From the NCBI RefSeq assembly GCF_020521235.1, contig NZ_BLAY01000090.1:1-41517 (forward strand): a DNA stretch of 41,517 nt, in the 5' to 3' direction. Of the stretch, positions 8,037-17,102 are shown piece by piece (the stretch's first letter is position 1; each line of letters begins with the position of its first letter). This stretch comes from Microseira wollei NIES-4236 (GTDB lineage Bacteria; Cyanobacteriota; Cyanobacteriia; Cyanobacteriales; Aerosakkonemataceae). A program made the position numbers and the translations under genes. The notes below the pieces were generated by a model, which searched no databases, was not told where the DNA came from, and saw nothing but the letters and a program-made list of their open reading frames with translations.

Positions 8037-10736
8037 TTAATTAGCGTTTATCAAACTTTTAATAAAATTTTGAATTTGTTTTACCTGAAAGCTTTCGGCT
8101 AATTCAACTAATTTTTGGGCAAACGGTATTGATTCAGGCTGAGATTGTTTAAGCTGGCTAGCTGCTTCTACGATTTCATCGAGATCTCCTTTTTTAGCAA
8201 GTTCGTACAGTTGCATCAAGATATCTGCGCTTGGGGGTATGATCTCTTCTGAACTCAGGGTTACAGCGGGTGCTGAAACAATTTTTTTCAGGGGATCTCG
8301 CGCTTCGTAAACCCATGTTAGTTCCATGTGTACTCGCAGGATTTCTAGCAATTTTTCGGCTGGCAAGGGTTTAGGTAAAAACTCATCTGCTCCCGCATCT
8401 AAACTCTTGTTTTGATCCGTATCAAATACGCTGGCTGAAGAAGCGATCGCCACCACTTCTTTCAACCCCGCTATCTGTCGCAAGCGTCGCAGCATCTCGA
8501 ATCCATCCATCACCGGCATCACCAAATCGGTAATAATTAAATCCGGTTGAAACTCGACGGCTTTTTCTAAACCTTCCGCACCGTTTTTAGCTTCCACTAA
8601 TTCAAATCCAATCGGTTCGAGCAAATTCACCAAAATCGAACGATTTTCCCATCTATCATCGACAACTAAAATTTTCCGCTTTGTACCTTCAAACCCGATT
8701 ATAGTTCCTTGTTGCGCGACTCTCGAACTTTCTGCCCAGTTTAATGCTAAAGGCAAGTTTAAATCAAAGCTAAAAATGCTCCCTTTTCCTGGTTGACTTT
8801 GCACTTCTAAGGTGCTGTTCATTAAAGATACTATTTTTTGGCTAATTGCCAATCCCAAACCCGTCCCTTCGGATTGCTTTTTGCTGTCTCCCACTTGCTC
8901 GAAGGGTAAAAATATTTTTTCTAATTGTTCGGCAGTCATCCCTACACCCGTATCTTCAATTTGAAAGCGAATTTTTTTGATGGGTAATTGGGAATTGGTC
9001 ATTGGTAATTGGTGAGATTCTTTTTCATTACCCTCGTGACCAGGCGCAGCCTGGGAATGCAATGACCCATTCCCAATTACCTCAATAATTTTGCATGTTA
9101 CTCCGCCATTTTCGGTGAATTTTATGGCGTTGCCGAGTAAGTTAATTAATACCTGTCGCAGGCGCTTTTCATCTACGCAAACGCCGATGGGAAGTTGACC
9201 CTCGCTTTGGTAAATAAAAGCCAGACCTTTTTGTTCGGCTCGAATGCGACAGATTTCGGCAACGCTTTGGAGAAAGGACGGAAAATGGATTTCTGATGAA
9301 TTAAGTTCCATTTTCCTGGCTTCGATTTTGGACAGGTCAAGAATATCTTCGATTAGGGTTAATAAGTGAGAACCGCATTGATAGATAATACCCACTCCTT
9401 TTTGTTCTTTTTCGGTCAAAGTTTTTGAGCGTTGGAGAATTTGGGCATAACCCAAAATGCCGTTGAGGGGAGTACGCAATTCGTGACTCATGTTAGCGAG
9501 GAATTCGCTTTTGGCTTGGCTGGCAGTATCGACAATTTTTAGCGCTTCTTGGAGTTGCTGGGTGCGTTCTTCTACTCTAATTTCTAGTTCGGCTTTGGAT
9601 TTTTCTAACTGATCGAATGCGGTTTGCAGTTGAGCAGCCATGCTGTTAAAAGCTTTGGCTAAAACTCCTAATTCGTCTTTTCTTTTAACGCTAACTGTTT
9701 GAGTTAAATCCCCAGCAGCTACCTTGGTTACTGTTTTAGTCATGGCTAAAATCGGTCGCGTAATTTGGCGCGATAGCCAGTACACTGCTACTAGCAATAA
9801 TCCAGCCAAAACCAATCCAATTACTACAATAGTACTGGCTAGCTGTCTGGCAGGCGCAAAGGCTTCTGTTTGTTCGATCTCGGCTAATAGTGCTAAATTC
9901 TCTTTGTCAAGCCAGCGATAAACGCCTACAACTGGAATCCCGTCATAGTTTTGATAGCGTCCAAAACTGCTAGAACCTGCGACTGCGGCGTCGATACCGA
10001 AGCTGCGAATTCCTTCAGCAAATTTTTGGCTTCCCGCCTGTCTTCCTGAAATAAAAACGTTTCGGTTGGCTAATTTTCCTACTAGATACGTTTCGCCGCT
10101 CCTTCCTAAACCTGTGCGATCGCCTATTAATTCCTCGATACCTTTTAGATCTAAATTAACTGCGATCCCTCCCAGTCTCTGTCCCTCTTGGTTAAATATC
10201 CCAGTCGCAAAGGTAATCTTCGCTTCTCCAGTCTGCGGCGATGTATAAAACTTCGGCGCCGCCGCCTCTGCTGTCTCGCGGGTAAAATAAACTATCGGTT
10301 CTTCTAATCGAAAATATTTCCCTTCTAAAGTTTTATCGATTGAGGAAAAGACGACCATGTTGCCGTTAGTTGCGATCAAAATACTTTGCAAGCTCGGCTT
10401 AACTGCACTAATATCTGATATAATTTTTCTCAGCCGCGAATAGGCTATGTCCCGTTCCGGGTCATATTGGTCTTTTACGTACAAAATCGCCAGTTGTTCC
10501 TGAATTTCCGGCACTTGGGCGAGCCAAAGAATATCTTGACGCTGGTTTTTGATCCAATCTTCCAGCTGGTATTCTTTTAAGGATGTGGCTACGGTGAGTC
10601 GATCGACGACAGATTGTTCGAGGGCGTTTTGTGCTTGCACATAAACAGTTGTCGCCAAAAGACCGAGAACTAGGAGCGATAAAACTGAATAATAACTGAC
10701 TAATTGGAATATCAAACTATTCTGGCGAAATTTCAT
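8037..10736 (-). CDS. Membrane hybrid histidine kinase (Cache-HAMP-HisKA-HATPase-REC)
   Basis: An 899-residue protein. TM1 is at about 9-35, an extracytoplasmic Cache-type sensor spans about 40-290, and TM2 is at about 300-322. HAMP (323-375) is followed by a coiled coil. HisKA carries its His near 417 in MSHELRTPLNGILG. The HATPase has N-box INLLGNAIKF, G1 EDTGVGM and G2 GTGLGL. A C-terminal REC has its phosphoacceptor Asp near 736 (ITDLVMPVMDG), followed by a helical tail of about 110 residues that may be an Hpt-like bundle, though no clear Hpt His was identified. A 35-codon in-frame insert of repeat sequence (8979-9083) lies in the HATPase hairpin before KKIRFQIEDTG. First gene of a two-kinase operon. 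The ligand is unknown. Confidence 0.9.
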   Translation of the reverse strand: MKFRQNSLIFQLVSYYSVLSLLVLGLLATTVYVQAQNALEQSVVDRLTVATSLKEYQLEDWIKNQRQDILWLAQVPEIQEQLAILYVKDQYDPERDIAYSRLRKIISDISAVKPSLQSILIATNGNMVVFSSIDKTLEGKYFRLEEPIVYFTRETAEAAAPKFYTSPQTGEAKITFATGIFNQEGQRLGGIAVNLDLKGIEELIGDRTGLGRSGETYLVGKLANRNVFISGRQAGSQKFAEGIRSFGIDAAVAGSSSFGRYQNYDGIPVVGVYRWLDKENLALLAEIEQTEAFAPARQLASTIVVIGLVLAGLLLVAVYWLSRQITRPILAMTKTVTKVAAGDLTQTVSVKRKDELGVLAKAFNSMAAQLQTAFDQLEKSKAELEIRVEERTQQLQEALKIVDTASQAKSEFLANMSHELRTPLNGILGYAQILQRSKTLTEKEQKGVGIIYQCGSHLLTLIEDILDLSKIEARKMELNSSEIHFPSFLQSVAEICRIRAEQKGLAFIYQSEGQLPIGVCVDEKRLRQVLINLLGNAIKFTENGGVTCKIIEVIGNGSLHSQAAPGHEGNEKESHQLPMTNSQLPIKKIRFQIEDTGVGMTAEQLEKIFLPFEQVGDSKKQSEGTGLGLAISQKIVSLMNSTLEVQSQPGKGSIFSFDLNLPLALNWAESSRVAQQGTIIGFEGTKRKILVVDDRWENRSILVNLLEPIGFELVEAKNGAEGLEKAVEFQPDLIITDLVMPVMDGFEMLRRLRQIAGLKEVVAIASSASVFDTDQNKSLDAGADEFLPKPLPAEKLLEILRVHMELTWVYEARDPLKKIVSAPAVTLSSEEIIPPSADILMQLYELAKKGDLDEIVEAASQLKQSQPESIPFAQKLVELAESFQVKQIQNFIKSLINAN

Positions 10737-10963
10737 AGATTAATCGCGGCGTGTCCTTTTTGTTTTTATTGCTGAAGCGAGGCGCGCGAGTGGCGAGCGC
10801 TCCCAAAAATCCCAGAAATACCAGTGTCAAGGTTCATACGTGTTTGTCATAGCTTGTTAGGTAACCCTGGCTGAATGGTTTATTCCACGTAGCTTCGTTC
10901 CCCGTTTTTTTAATTTAAGTAACATTTTAGACGAAAAAAAGCAGAAGGGAGGGGCGACGTTTT

Positions 10964-11081
10964 TATAGCGGATTGCAAATGAGTCAGGTACAGCCTTCAG
11001 GCTTTGTTTGTCAAGCGCGCACCGTTAACGGTGCCGCTACACAAACTTGCGGTGTACCTCATACGAGTGCAATCCGCTGTA
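10964..11081. mobile_element. MITE-2 copy 2 (TIR TATAGCGGATTGCA / TGCAATCCGCTGTA)
   Basis: A 118-bp non-coding element with 14-bp terminal repeats (13 of 14 match). The interior has GCTTTGTTTGTCAAGCGCGC at 11001-11020, the reverse complement of the interior of copy 1 at 5465-5484. Confidence 0.75.
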
Positions 11082-11142
11082 CTCTTCACGGCATCTTTAA
11101 AAATGGGGGGGAAGATGAGCAAGATCGGCAAGATGAGGAAAA

Positions 11143-11219
11143 CAGGACTTACGCAAAGAAACCGGGTTTCTATGTCTACGCAGAAACTTTGGTGATAAGC
11201 TCGTAGTGCGTAAGTCCTG
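11143..11219. mobile_element. MITE-3 copy (13-bp TIR CAGGACTTACGCA)
   Basis: A 77-bp element with perfect 13-bp terminal inverted repeats. Internal sequence such as ACGCAGAAACTTTGGTGATA recurs just outside it at 11271-11290 and in partial copies near 39001-39090. Nothing else gene-like was seen in the 10737-11446 gap. Confidence 0.7.
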
Positions 11220-11446
11220 GCAAATCACCAAAGTTTCTCTGAAAAATCTTCGGTTTGGCAACGAGAGATCTACGCAGAAACTTTGGTGATAGGAACGCCC
11301 TTGCCTAAGTTTTAGAAGAATTCTTCTCGCTCTTCCCTCTCCCTAGAAGGAAAATACGCCTTAGGGTAAATTGCCAAAGATATGTCACCTATCTAAGGTA
11401 AAGAAAGCTAGCGACTTACGGGGAATAAAATTCCTTGGCAACTTTC

Positions 11447-14400
11447 ATGGTCAAAATACCGCGTTATCAACTTTGGTGCTACGGCGTTGCTGCTTTCAGT
11501 GTAGCGATGGCGCTGTTACTCACCCTACTGCTAGAGCCATTTGTTTCCCCCAGGATTTTTGCGCTGTTTTATGCGGCGGTAGCCATCAGCACCTATTACG
11601 CCGGTATGAGGGCGGGGTTGCTCGCTACTCTATTATCTACCCTCGCCATCAGCTACTTCTTCCTGCCGCCACTTGATTCCTTTGCAGGCATGAGTCTGGC
11701 GAACACGATCCAGTTGGGTGCCTTCGTATTGGTAACGCTGCTAATCAATTCGCTCAACACTGCGTTGCGGGATGCCAAACGGCGCGCTGAAAGTAACTTG
11801 CAAAAGCTACAAGCAAGCGAGGAACGTTACCGCGTGCTGGCGGAAAACGTACCCCAACTGGTTTGGTTTACCCGCGCCGATGGTTTCGTGGAGTATTTTA
11901 ACCAGCGCTGGTACGATTCCACCGGACTAACACCGGATACATCCTTTGGATGGGAGTGGCAACGCGCTATTCACCCAGATGACCTGCCAGAAATGCTCCG
12001 CAAGTGGAAAACTGGTCTGGCAACGGGTCATGCAGTTGAAACGCAATACCGCCTCAGACTAGGCAATGGTGCTTACCGCTGGCACATGACGCGGGCAGTC
12101 CCCTTACGTAACTCACTTGGTAATATTACTAACTGGTTCGGCACTTGTACTGATATTCACGACCAAAAGCAAGCAGAGGCGGCGCTTGAGCAGCAAAAGC
12201 AGGAATTGAAAGCTTTGGTGGAAAACTCGCCCGATATTATCGCTCGCTTTGACCAAAACTTGCGTCACGTGTATGTATGTCCCGCCGTCGAGCAAGCAAC
12301 TGGAATGCCAAGAGAAGCGTTCCTGGGTATGACTAACCGGGAAATGGGTTTTGGAGAGAAAATTTCTAGTTTTTGGGACGAAAACCTGCGGCAAGTCTTT
12401 AATACTAAACAAGGAAAGACCATCGAGTTCGAGTTCTCGACCCCGAAAGGCACGCGCCACTATCACTCTATGCTCGTACCTGAATTTGCCCCGGATGGAT
12501 CGGTAAATTCGGTACTGGGTATCTCCCGCGACCTGACAGAGTATAAACAAGCGGAACAAGAACGCATTCGCCTGCTGCAAGCACTGAAGTCAGAACAAAA
12601 GCTTTTGCAAGCGACGATCGAACAAATGCCAGCGGGACTGATAGTGGTAGAAGCGCCTGCGGGTCGCTTGTTGTTGGCAAACGCCCAAGCACAGCAAATT
12701 TTAGCTGGATTTTCCCTAAATCTGGAACGGGTGGTAGATTACGTTCAGCCTTCCCACTCATTTTTTGACTCGGATGGACGACGCTACACCGCAGAGGAAA
12801 TGCCTTTAGCGCGCAGTCTCGTTTCCGGAGAAATTGTCATCGCCGAAGAGATGGAAGTTTTGTTCCCCGATGGGGGTCGCAAAACGTTGCTAGTTGATTC
12901 TAGACCGATTGGCAATGCTGCGGGAGAAATCGAGGCAGCGATCGCTACTTTCTACGACATTACAGAACGCAAGCAATTTGAACAAGCAGTGCGCCAACAA
13001 AGTGAAGAAAGATTTCGCCAATTGGTAGAAAACCTGCAAGATGTGTTTTGGATATCCGATCCAAAACAAGAGCAACTGATTTATGTTTCTCCCGCTTACG
13101 AACAAATTTGGGGGCGTGACTGCGAAAGTTTGTACGCTAATTTCAACGAATGGATGGAGGCGATTCATCCCGAAGACCGGGAACGAATTCGCACTGTTTT
13201 TTACGAGCGATCGCTCATTGGCGGATACGATGTTGAGTATCGCGTTGTCCGCCCCGATGGCACAATGCGATGGATACGCGATCGCGCGGTGCCGATTAAA
13301 GACGAATTTGGCAATGTGATTCGCGCCGCTGGTATCGCCGAAGACATCACCCGACTAAAGCAAGACCAAGAAATTATCGCCGCACTCAATCTTGACTTGC
13401 AGCACCGCGTATCCGAGTTGCAAACATTGTTTGAAGTGATACCGATATCGATTGCGATCGCTAACGATCCTCAATGCCGTCACATCCAGGTAAACCGAGC
13501 TTTGGCTCAAATTCTAGGCATCTCCCCCGATAGGAATGCTTCCAGCACCCCAGCAGAAAATGCTCCCCCACCGCCGTTTAAAGTTTACCGTCATGGTGAA
13601 GAATTACCAGGGGAAGAATTGCCCCTGCAATACGCCACGATTCATGGTGTAGAAGTGCGGGATGCAGAAATTGATGTCGTGCGCGACGATGGGACAGTAT
13701 TTAACTTATATGGGTACGCCTCGCCTTTATATGACGAACAAGGACAACCCAGAGGCGCAGTTAGTGCCTTTTTAGACATTACCGAACGCAAGCGCACCGA
13801 AGCCGCACTCAAACAAAGCGAGGAACGGTTCCGCGTCACCCAAGAACTATCCCTCGATGGCTTTACCATTATGCAAAGCGTGCGAAACGCAGCCGGAGAA
13901 ATTATCGATTTTGAATGGAATTACGTCAATCCCAAAGCTGGAGAAATTCTCCAACGTTCTGCTGAAGAATTAATCGGACGGCGTCTATTGGAAGTGCTGC
14001 CGGGGAATAAAGAAAACAGCGAATTGTTTGACCGCTACGTGCAAGTTGTCGAAACAGGAACGCCCCACGATATTGAAATTTACTACGAAGCCGAAGGCAT
14101 TAAAGGTTGGTTCCGCAACATGACCGTAAAATTGGGGGATGGCGTCGCGATTTCGTTTAGCGATATTACCCAACGCAAATCTGCCGAAGCCGAACGAGTC
14201 GAGTTGTTAGAAAGAGAACGCACAGCCAGGGAAGAAGCCGAGAAAGCCAACCGGATCAAAGATGAATTTTTGGCGGTATTATCCCACGAATTGCGAAGTC
14301 CGCTCAATCCGATTATGGGATGGGCGAAATTGTTGCGAAGTCGCAAGTTCGACGAAACCAAGACAGCCAGCGCCCTAGAAACTATCGAACGCAACGCCAA

Positions 14401-15388
14401 ATTGCAAGCGCAACTAATCGAAGACTTACTCGATGTCTCCCGCATTTTACGCGGCAAATTAACTTTAAATATCGCCCCCGTTAACTTAGCAAACACCATT
14501 GCAGCCGCAATCGAAACAGTTCGCCTATCCGCCGAAGCCAAGTCAATTCAAATTCAAACCGAACTTAACCCCAATGTCGGATTAGTTTTGGGAGATAGCG
14601 GACGACTTCAACAAGTCGTATGGAACCTCGTATCTAACGCCATTAAATTTACAGCGGATGGAGGAAGAGTTGAAGTAAAACTGTCAGCGGTAATGGGTAA
14701 TAGGTCATCCCATTCCCAGGCGGATCCAGGGAACGAGGGTAATGAAAACTCTTTTCTTGCACCTGACATGGGCGAGACGGGCAGGATGCCCATGCCACAA
14801 GAGATGCCCATGCCACAAGAAATCCCCATGCCACAAGAAATCCCCATGCCACAAGAAATCCCCATGCCACAAGAAATCCCCATGCCACAAGAACAACCAG
14901 CCTCTTGTGGGGTGGGCGAGACGGGCAGGATGCCCATGCCACAAGAAATCCCCATGCCACAAGAACAACCAGCCTCTTGTGGGGTGGGCGAGACGGGCAG
15001 GATGCCCATGCCACAAGAAATCCCCATGCCACAAGAACAACCAGCCGCTTGTGGGGTGGGCGAGACGGGCAGGATGCCCATGCCACAAGAAATGCCCATG
15101 CCACAAGAACGGGCAGGATGCCCATGCCACAAGAACAACCAGCCTCTTGTGGGGTGGGCGTCCCGCCCGCCCAGTCTATTGCTGCAAGATCTCAGGAACA
15201 ATTACCAATTACCAATTACCAATTACCAATTACCAACTACGCTCAAATTACCGTCACCGATACGGGCAAAGGTATCAAACCAGACTTTCTTCCCTACGTG
15301 TTTGACTACTTTCGTCAAGCAGATAGCAGCACAACGCGGAAATTTGGCGGGTTGGGATTGGGACTGGCAATTGTCCGTTACTTGGTAG
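11447..15388 (+). CDS. Multi-PAS histidine kinase, frame lost in repeat array
   Basis: About 1,313 residues from the ATG at 11447 (a TTG at 11435 is also open). A DUF4118-type membrane region with several TM segments covers about 8-95. About six PAS domains follow at about 110-915, several ending in the typical DITERK motif. HisKA is near 925-1000 with His near 947 (LSHELRSPLNPIMG). The HATPase N-box VWNLVSNAIKF is at about 1055-1070. Then the reading frame enters a repeat-derived region (14689-15239) coding MPMPQE repeats. After it the frame is wrong and ends at 15388 without G-boxes or receiver; those are intact in another frame to 15918. The stretch near 15107-15113, where GAACGGGC replaces GAGACGGGC, is the likely shift point. 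As written, the protein should be kinase-dead. Confidence 0.85.
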   Translation: MVKIPRYQLWCYGVAAFSVAMALLLTLLLEPFVSPRIFALFYAAVAISTYYAGMRAGLLATLLSTLAISYFFLPPLDSFAGMSLANTIQLGAFVLVTLLINSLNTALRDAKRRAESNLQKLQASEERYRVLAENVPQLVWFTRADGFVEYFNQRWYDSTGLTPDTSFGWEWQRAIHPDDLPEMLRKWKTGLATGHAVETQYRLRLGNGAYRWHMTRAVPLRNSLGNITNWFGTCTDIHDQKQAEAALEQQKQELKALVENSPDIIARFDQNLRHVYVCPAVEQATGMPREAFLGMTNREMGFGEKISSFWDENLRQVFNTKQGKTIEFEFSTPKGTRHYHSMLVPEFAPDGSVNSVLGISRDLTEYKQAEQERIRLLQALKSEQKLLQATIEQMPAGLIVVEAPAGRLLLANAQAQQILAGFSLNLERVVDYVQPSHSFFDSDGRRYTAEEMPLARSLVSGEIVIAEEMEVLFPDGGRKTLLVDSRPIGNAAGEIEAAIATFYDITERKQFEQAVRQQSEERFRQLVENLQDVFWISDPKQEQLIYVSPAYEQIWGRDCESLYANFNEWMEAIHPEDRERIRTVFYERSLIGGYDVEYRVVRPDGTMRWIRDRAVPIKDEFGNVIRAAGIAEDITRLKQDQEIIAALNLDLQHRVSELQTLFEVIPISIAIANDPQCRHIQVNRALAQILGISPDRNASSTPAENAPPPPFKVYRHGEELPGEELPLQYATIHGVEVRDAEIDVVRDDGTVFNLYGYASPLYDEQGQPRGAVSAFLDITERKRTEAALKQSEERFRVTQELSLDGFTIMQSVRNAAGEIIDFEWNYVNPKAGEILQRSAEELIGRRLLEVLPGNKENSELFDRYVQVVETGTPHDIEIYYEAEGIKGWFRNMTVKLGDGVAISFSDITQRKSAEAERVELLERERTAREEAEKANRIKDEFLAVLSHELRSPLNPIMGWAKLLRSRKFDETKTASALETIERNAKLQAQLIEDLLDVSRILRGKLTLNIAPVNLANTIAAAIETVRLSAEAKSIQIQTELNPNVGLVLGDSGRLQQVVWNLVSNAIKFTADGGRVEVKLSAVMGNRSSHSQADPGNEGNENSFLAPDMGETGRMPMPQEMPMPQEIPMPQEIPMPQEIPMPQEIPMPQEQPASCGVGETGRMPMPQEIPMPQEQPASCGVGETGRMPMPQEIPMPQEQPAACGVGETGRMPMPQEMPMPQERAGCPCHKNNQPLVGWASRPPSLLLQDLRNNYQLPITNYQLPTTLKLPSPIRAKVSNQTFFPTCLTTFVKQIAAQRGNLAGWDWDWQLSVTW
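14764..15175. repeat. In-gene repeat array (ATGCCACAAGAAATCCCC and longer units)
   Basis: Tandem 18-bp units (ATGCCACAAGAAATCCCC) alternate with longer units containing CAGCCTCTTGTGGGGTGGGC and GAGACGGGCAGGATGCCC. The 18-bp unit keeps frame, but junctions between unlike units need not. Heptads (AATTACC) follow to 15239. Flanking the array on the left is a copy of the CCCAGGC...GGGAACGAGG family at 14708-14738. Confidence 0.9.
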
Positions 15389-15918
15389 AATTACACGGCG
15401 GTACCGTTCGGGCAGAAAGTCCCGGTGAAGGAATGGGAGCAACTTTCAGCGTCAGACTTCCCTATCGAGTAATGAAAAATGCAGCAGCAACAACAGAAGA
15501 ACCAACCAACCTGCCAACTGTTGCTACAACGCATCCATTGCAAGGCGTGCAAGTTTTGGCAGTCGATGACGATGGGGATATGCGCGAGTATATCGCCTTT
15601 GTGCTAAAGGAGTCTGGTGCAGAAGTAACTTTGGCAGCATCGGCAGATGAAGCGCTAAAACTTTTGCCACAAATTAAACCACACTTGCTGGTAAGCGATA
15701 TTGGGATGGCAAAGGTGGATGGTTATATGCTGATGGGGCAAATTAGATCTCTCGCACCAGAAGCAGGGGGGATGGTAAAAGCGATCGCTCTCACCGCCTA
15801 TGCTGGTGAATACGACCAAAAACGCGCCCATGAGGCAGGTTTCCAAATGCACCTACCCAAACCTGTTGAACCGGAACAATTAATTGATGCAATCCGGCAA
15901 ATTTTGGGGATTTGGTAA
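15240..15918 (+). pseudogene. Out-of-frame C-terminus of the multi-PAS kinase (HATPase G-boxes + REC)
   Basis: This stretch is the missing end of the 11447 gene. It encodes QITVTDTGKGI (G1), GGLGLGLAIVRYLVELHGG (G2), GEGMGATF and then a receiver domain (acidic DDD, phosphoacceptor in LLVSDIGMAKVDGY, LTAYAG, PKP). It is free of stops and well conserved, which suggests the shift is recent or reversible. It has no start of its own and is not expected to be translated unless frame is restored. The TAA stop at 15916-15918 is formed by the first heptad of a GGTAATTGCTAATTGC run. Confidence 0.85.
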
Positions 15919-15945
15919 TTGCTAATTGCTAATTGCTAATTGCTA
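15919..15945. repeat. Heptad repeats (AATTGCT) after a stop codon
   Basis: Four copies continuing directly from the kinase stop codon. CATTAGC-type units follow at about 15960-15990. Confidence 0.8.
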
Positions 15946-16030
15946 ACTCTATTCATTGAACCATTAGCGATTAACCATTAGCTATTAGCAAACATTCTAA
16001 TGTGATGTAAAAATACCTCCTTCTCCCCGA

Positions 16031-16525
16031 TTAACTATGGCGAATTGCCGGAGCCATTGCCAAAGTTTCTGCTGCTTTTTGCATTGCTTCAATCTCCGAT
16101 TGCGTCCAAAAATGAGTATCCTGGCAGTGATGAGCAATCAGCAAACCCCACAGCCTTTTCTGATTCAAAACTGGCACGGCTAAATTCGCTCGCACTCCTA
16201 AACTGCGGAGAAAATCTCGGTGACAATCGCTAATTTGTTCTGTTGCAATATCTGGAATTGCCCGTACCCTTCCTGCTTGGTACAGCGCGGCATATTCGCT
16301 GTTAAAACACTCATCCGGGCCTACCGACCCAAAGATAGAAAACTGACTGGAACTTAAAGACTCAAATGTAACGCGACCCGCCCACTCGCGATAAAAATAA
16401 TATAAAACTACCCGATCTACCTTTAGCAACTCTCTTAAAGAGTTTGTTGTTTTTTGAACTAAATCATCCCGCTCTATACTAGCAACCAAACGCTCAAAAA
16501 TTTGTTGCAATCCTCGCTCAAACAT
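16031..16525 (-). CDS. Free-standing GAF domain, DXCF cyanobacteriochrome-like
   Basis: A 164-residue protein consisting essentially of one GAF domain. It carries both cysteines expected of DXCF-type cyanobacteriochromes: D71-E-C73-F74, and the canonical bilin-attachment Cys-His at C101-H102 in SDCHRDFLRSLGVRANLAVPV. LWGLLIAHHC near 128-137 also fits. Such domains bind phycocyanobilin or phycoviolobilin covalently and sense blue to green or teal light. There is no output domain, so any signalling must be through a partner; the kinase at 11447 lies convergent just beyond it. Start ATG at 16525; the ribosome-binding site is weak. The GAF call is firm; chromophore binding is inferred from motifs. 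Confidence 0.8.
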   Translation of the reverse strand: MFERGLQQIFERLVASIERDDLVQKTTNSLRELLKVDRVVLYYFYREWAGRVTFESLSSSQFSIFGSVGPDECFNSEYAALYQAGRVRAIPDIATEQISDCHRDFLRSLGVRANLAVPVLNQKRLWGLLIAHHCQDTHFWTQSEIEAMQKAAETLAMAPAIRHS

Positions 16526-16568
16526 CAGACCTGTTAGAACTCCGAGTCAATTTTTCATGATGTAATTA

Positions 16569-16701
16569 ACGCTTGCTAGTTATCAACTCGCTAATTGCTA
16601 ATTGCTTGCTAATTGCTAATTGCTGATGCAGCATTTTTCCTAACACTAGCCATTAGCTATTAGCCATTAGCTCTAGCTTTGAGATAACTAGCAACTTGAG
16701 T
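16569..16701. mobile_element. MITE-1 copy g
   Basis: A 133-bp copy. The left end is slightly shortened (ACGCTTGCTAGTTAT), the right end is ATAACTAGCAACTTGAGT, and TAATTA is duplicated at 16563-16568 and 16702-16707. The interior carries GCTAATT and CATTAGC heptads. Confidence 0.85.
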
Positions 16702-16964
16702 TAATTATTACATACACTAGCGCCCAAATATCGATCTGTATAGAGTATTTATGCTTAGAGGGCTGGATGGCTAGACTAATGGTAGAACAAGTTGGGGAAA
16801 ATTCTGTAGCGAGCGCATCACTATTTATACCCACCTACTTAGAAGCTTTTTTCCAGAATCTCTGCCAATAGAAAGATGACTGCTTGCTGATAAAGGCAAG
16901 ACAATACAAAACTAATTTAGCTCGCTCTGTTTCACAGGCAACGTCTAAAGTCAACTTACCTATA

Positions 16965-17069
16965 CAGGACTTACGCGCACCCATCCGGGTTTCTACGAAA
17001 AATCTTTGGTTTGTAAACTAGAGAGCTAGGTCGAAACAAAGGTGATGGCAAGGTTGTGCGTAAGTCCTG
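16965..17069. mobile_element. MITE-3 copy with CTATA flanks
   Basis: A 105-bp element with ends CAGGACTTACGCGCA and TGCGTAAGTCCTG, flanked on both sides by CTATA (16960-16964 and 17070-17074), a likely target duplication. It lies 33 bp before the treZ start. The preceding stretch 16710-16960 shows no supported gene. Confidence 0.7.
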
Positions 17070-17102
17070 CTATAGTTAAATTATGAATTAAGGAGATAAA
17101 AA

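Noticed and set aside
11340-11446. Possible riboswitch-like leader before the multi-PAS kinase
   Set aside because: Only a short CCTAGAAGG...CCTTAGGG pairing was seen; no known riboswitch core recognised.
14608-15201. Minus-strand frames rich in LWHGHPAR-type repeats
   Set aside because: Shadow of the array inside the kinase gene; pure repeat translation.
16767-16871. 34-codon frame (MARLMVEQVGENSV...) with a weak GAGG upstream
   Set aside because: Too short and without recognisable similarity or context to call a gene; kept only as a note.
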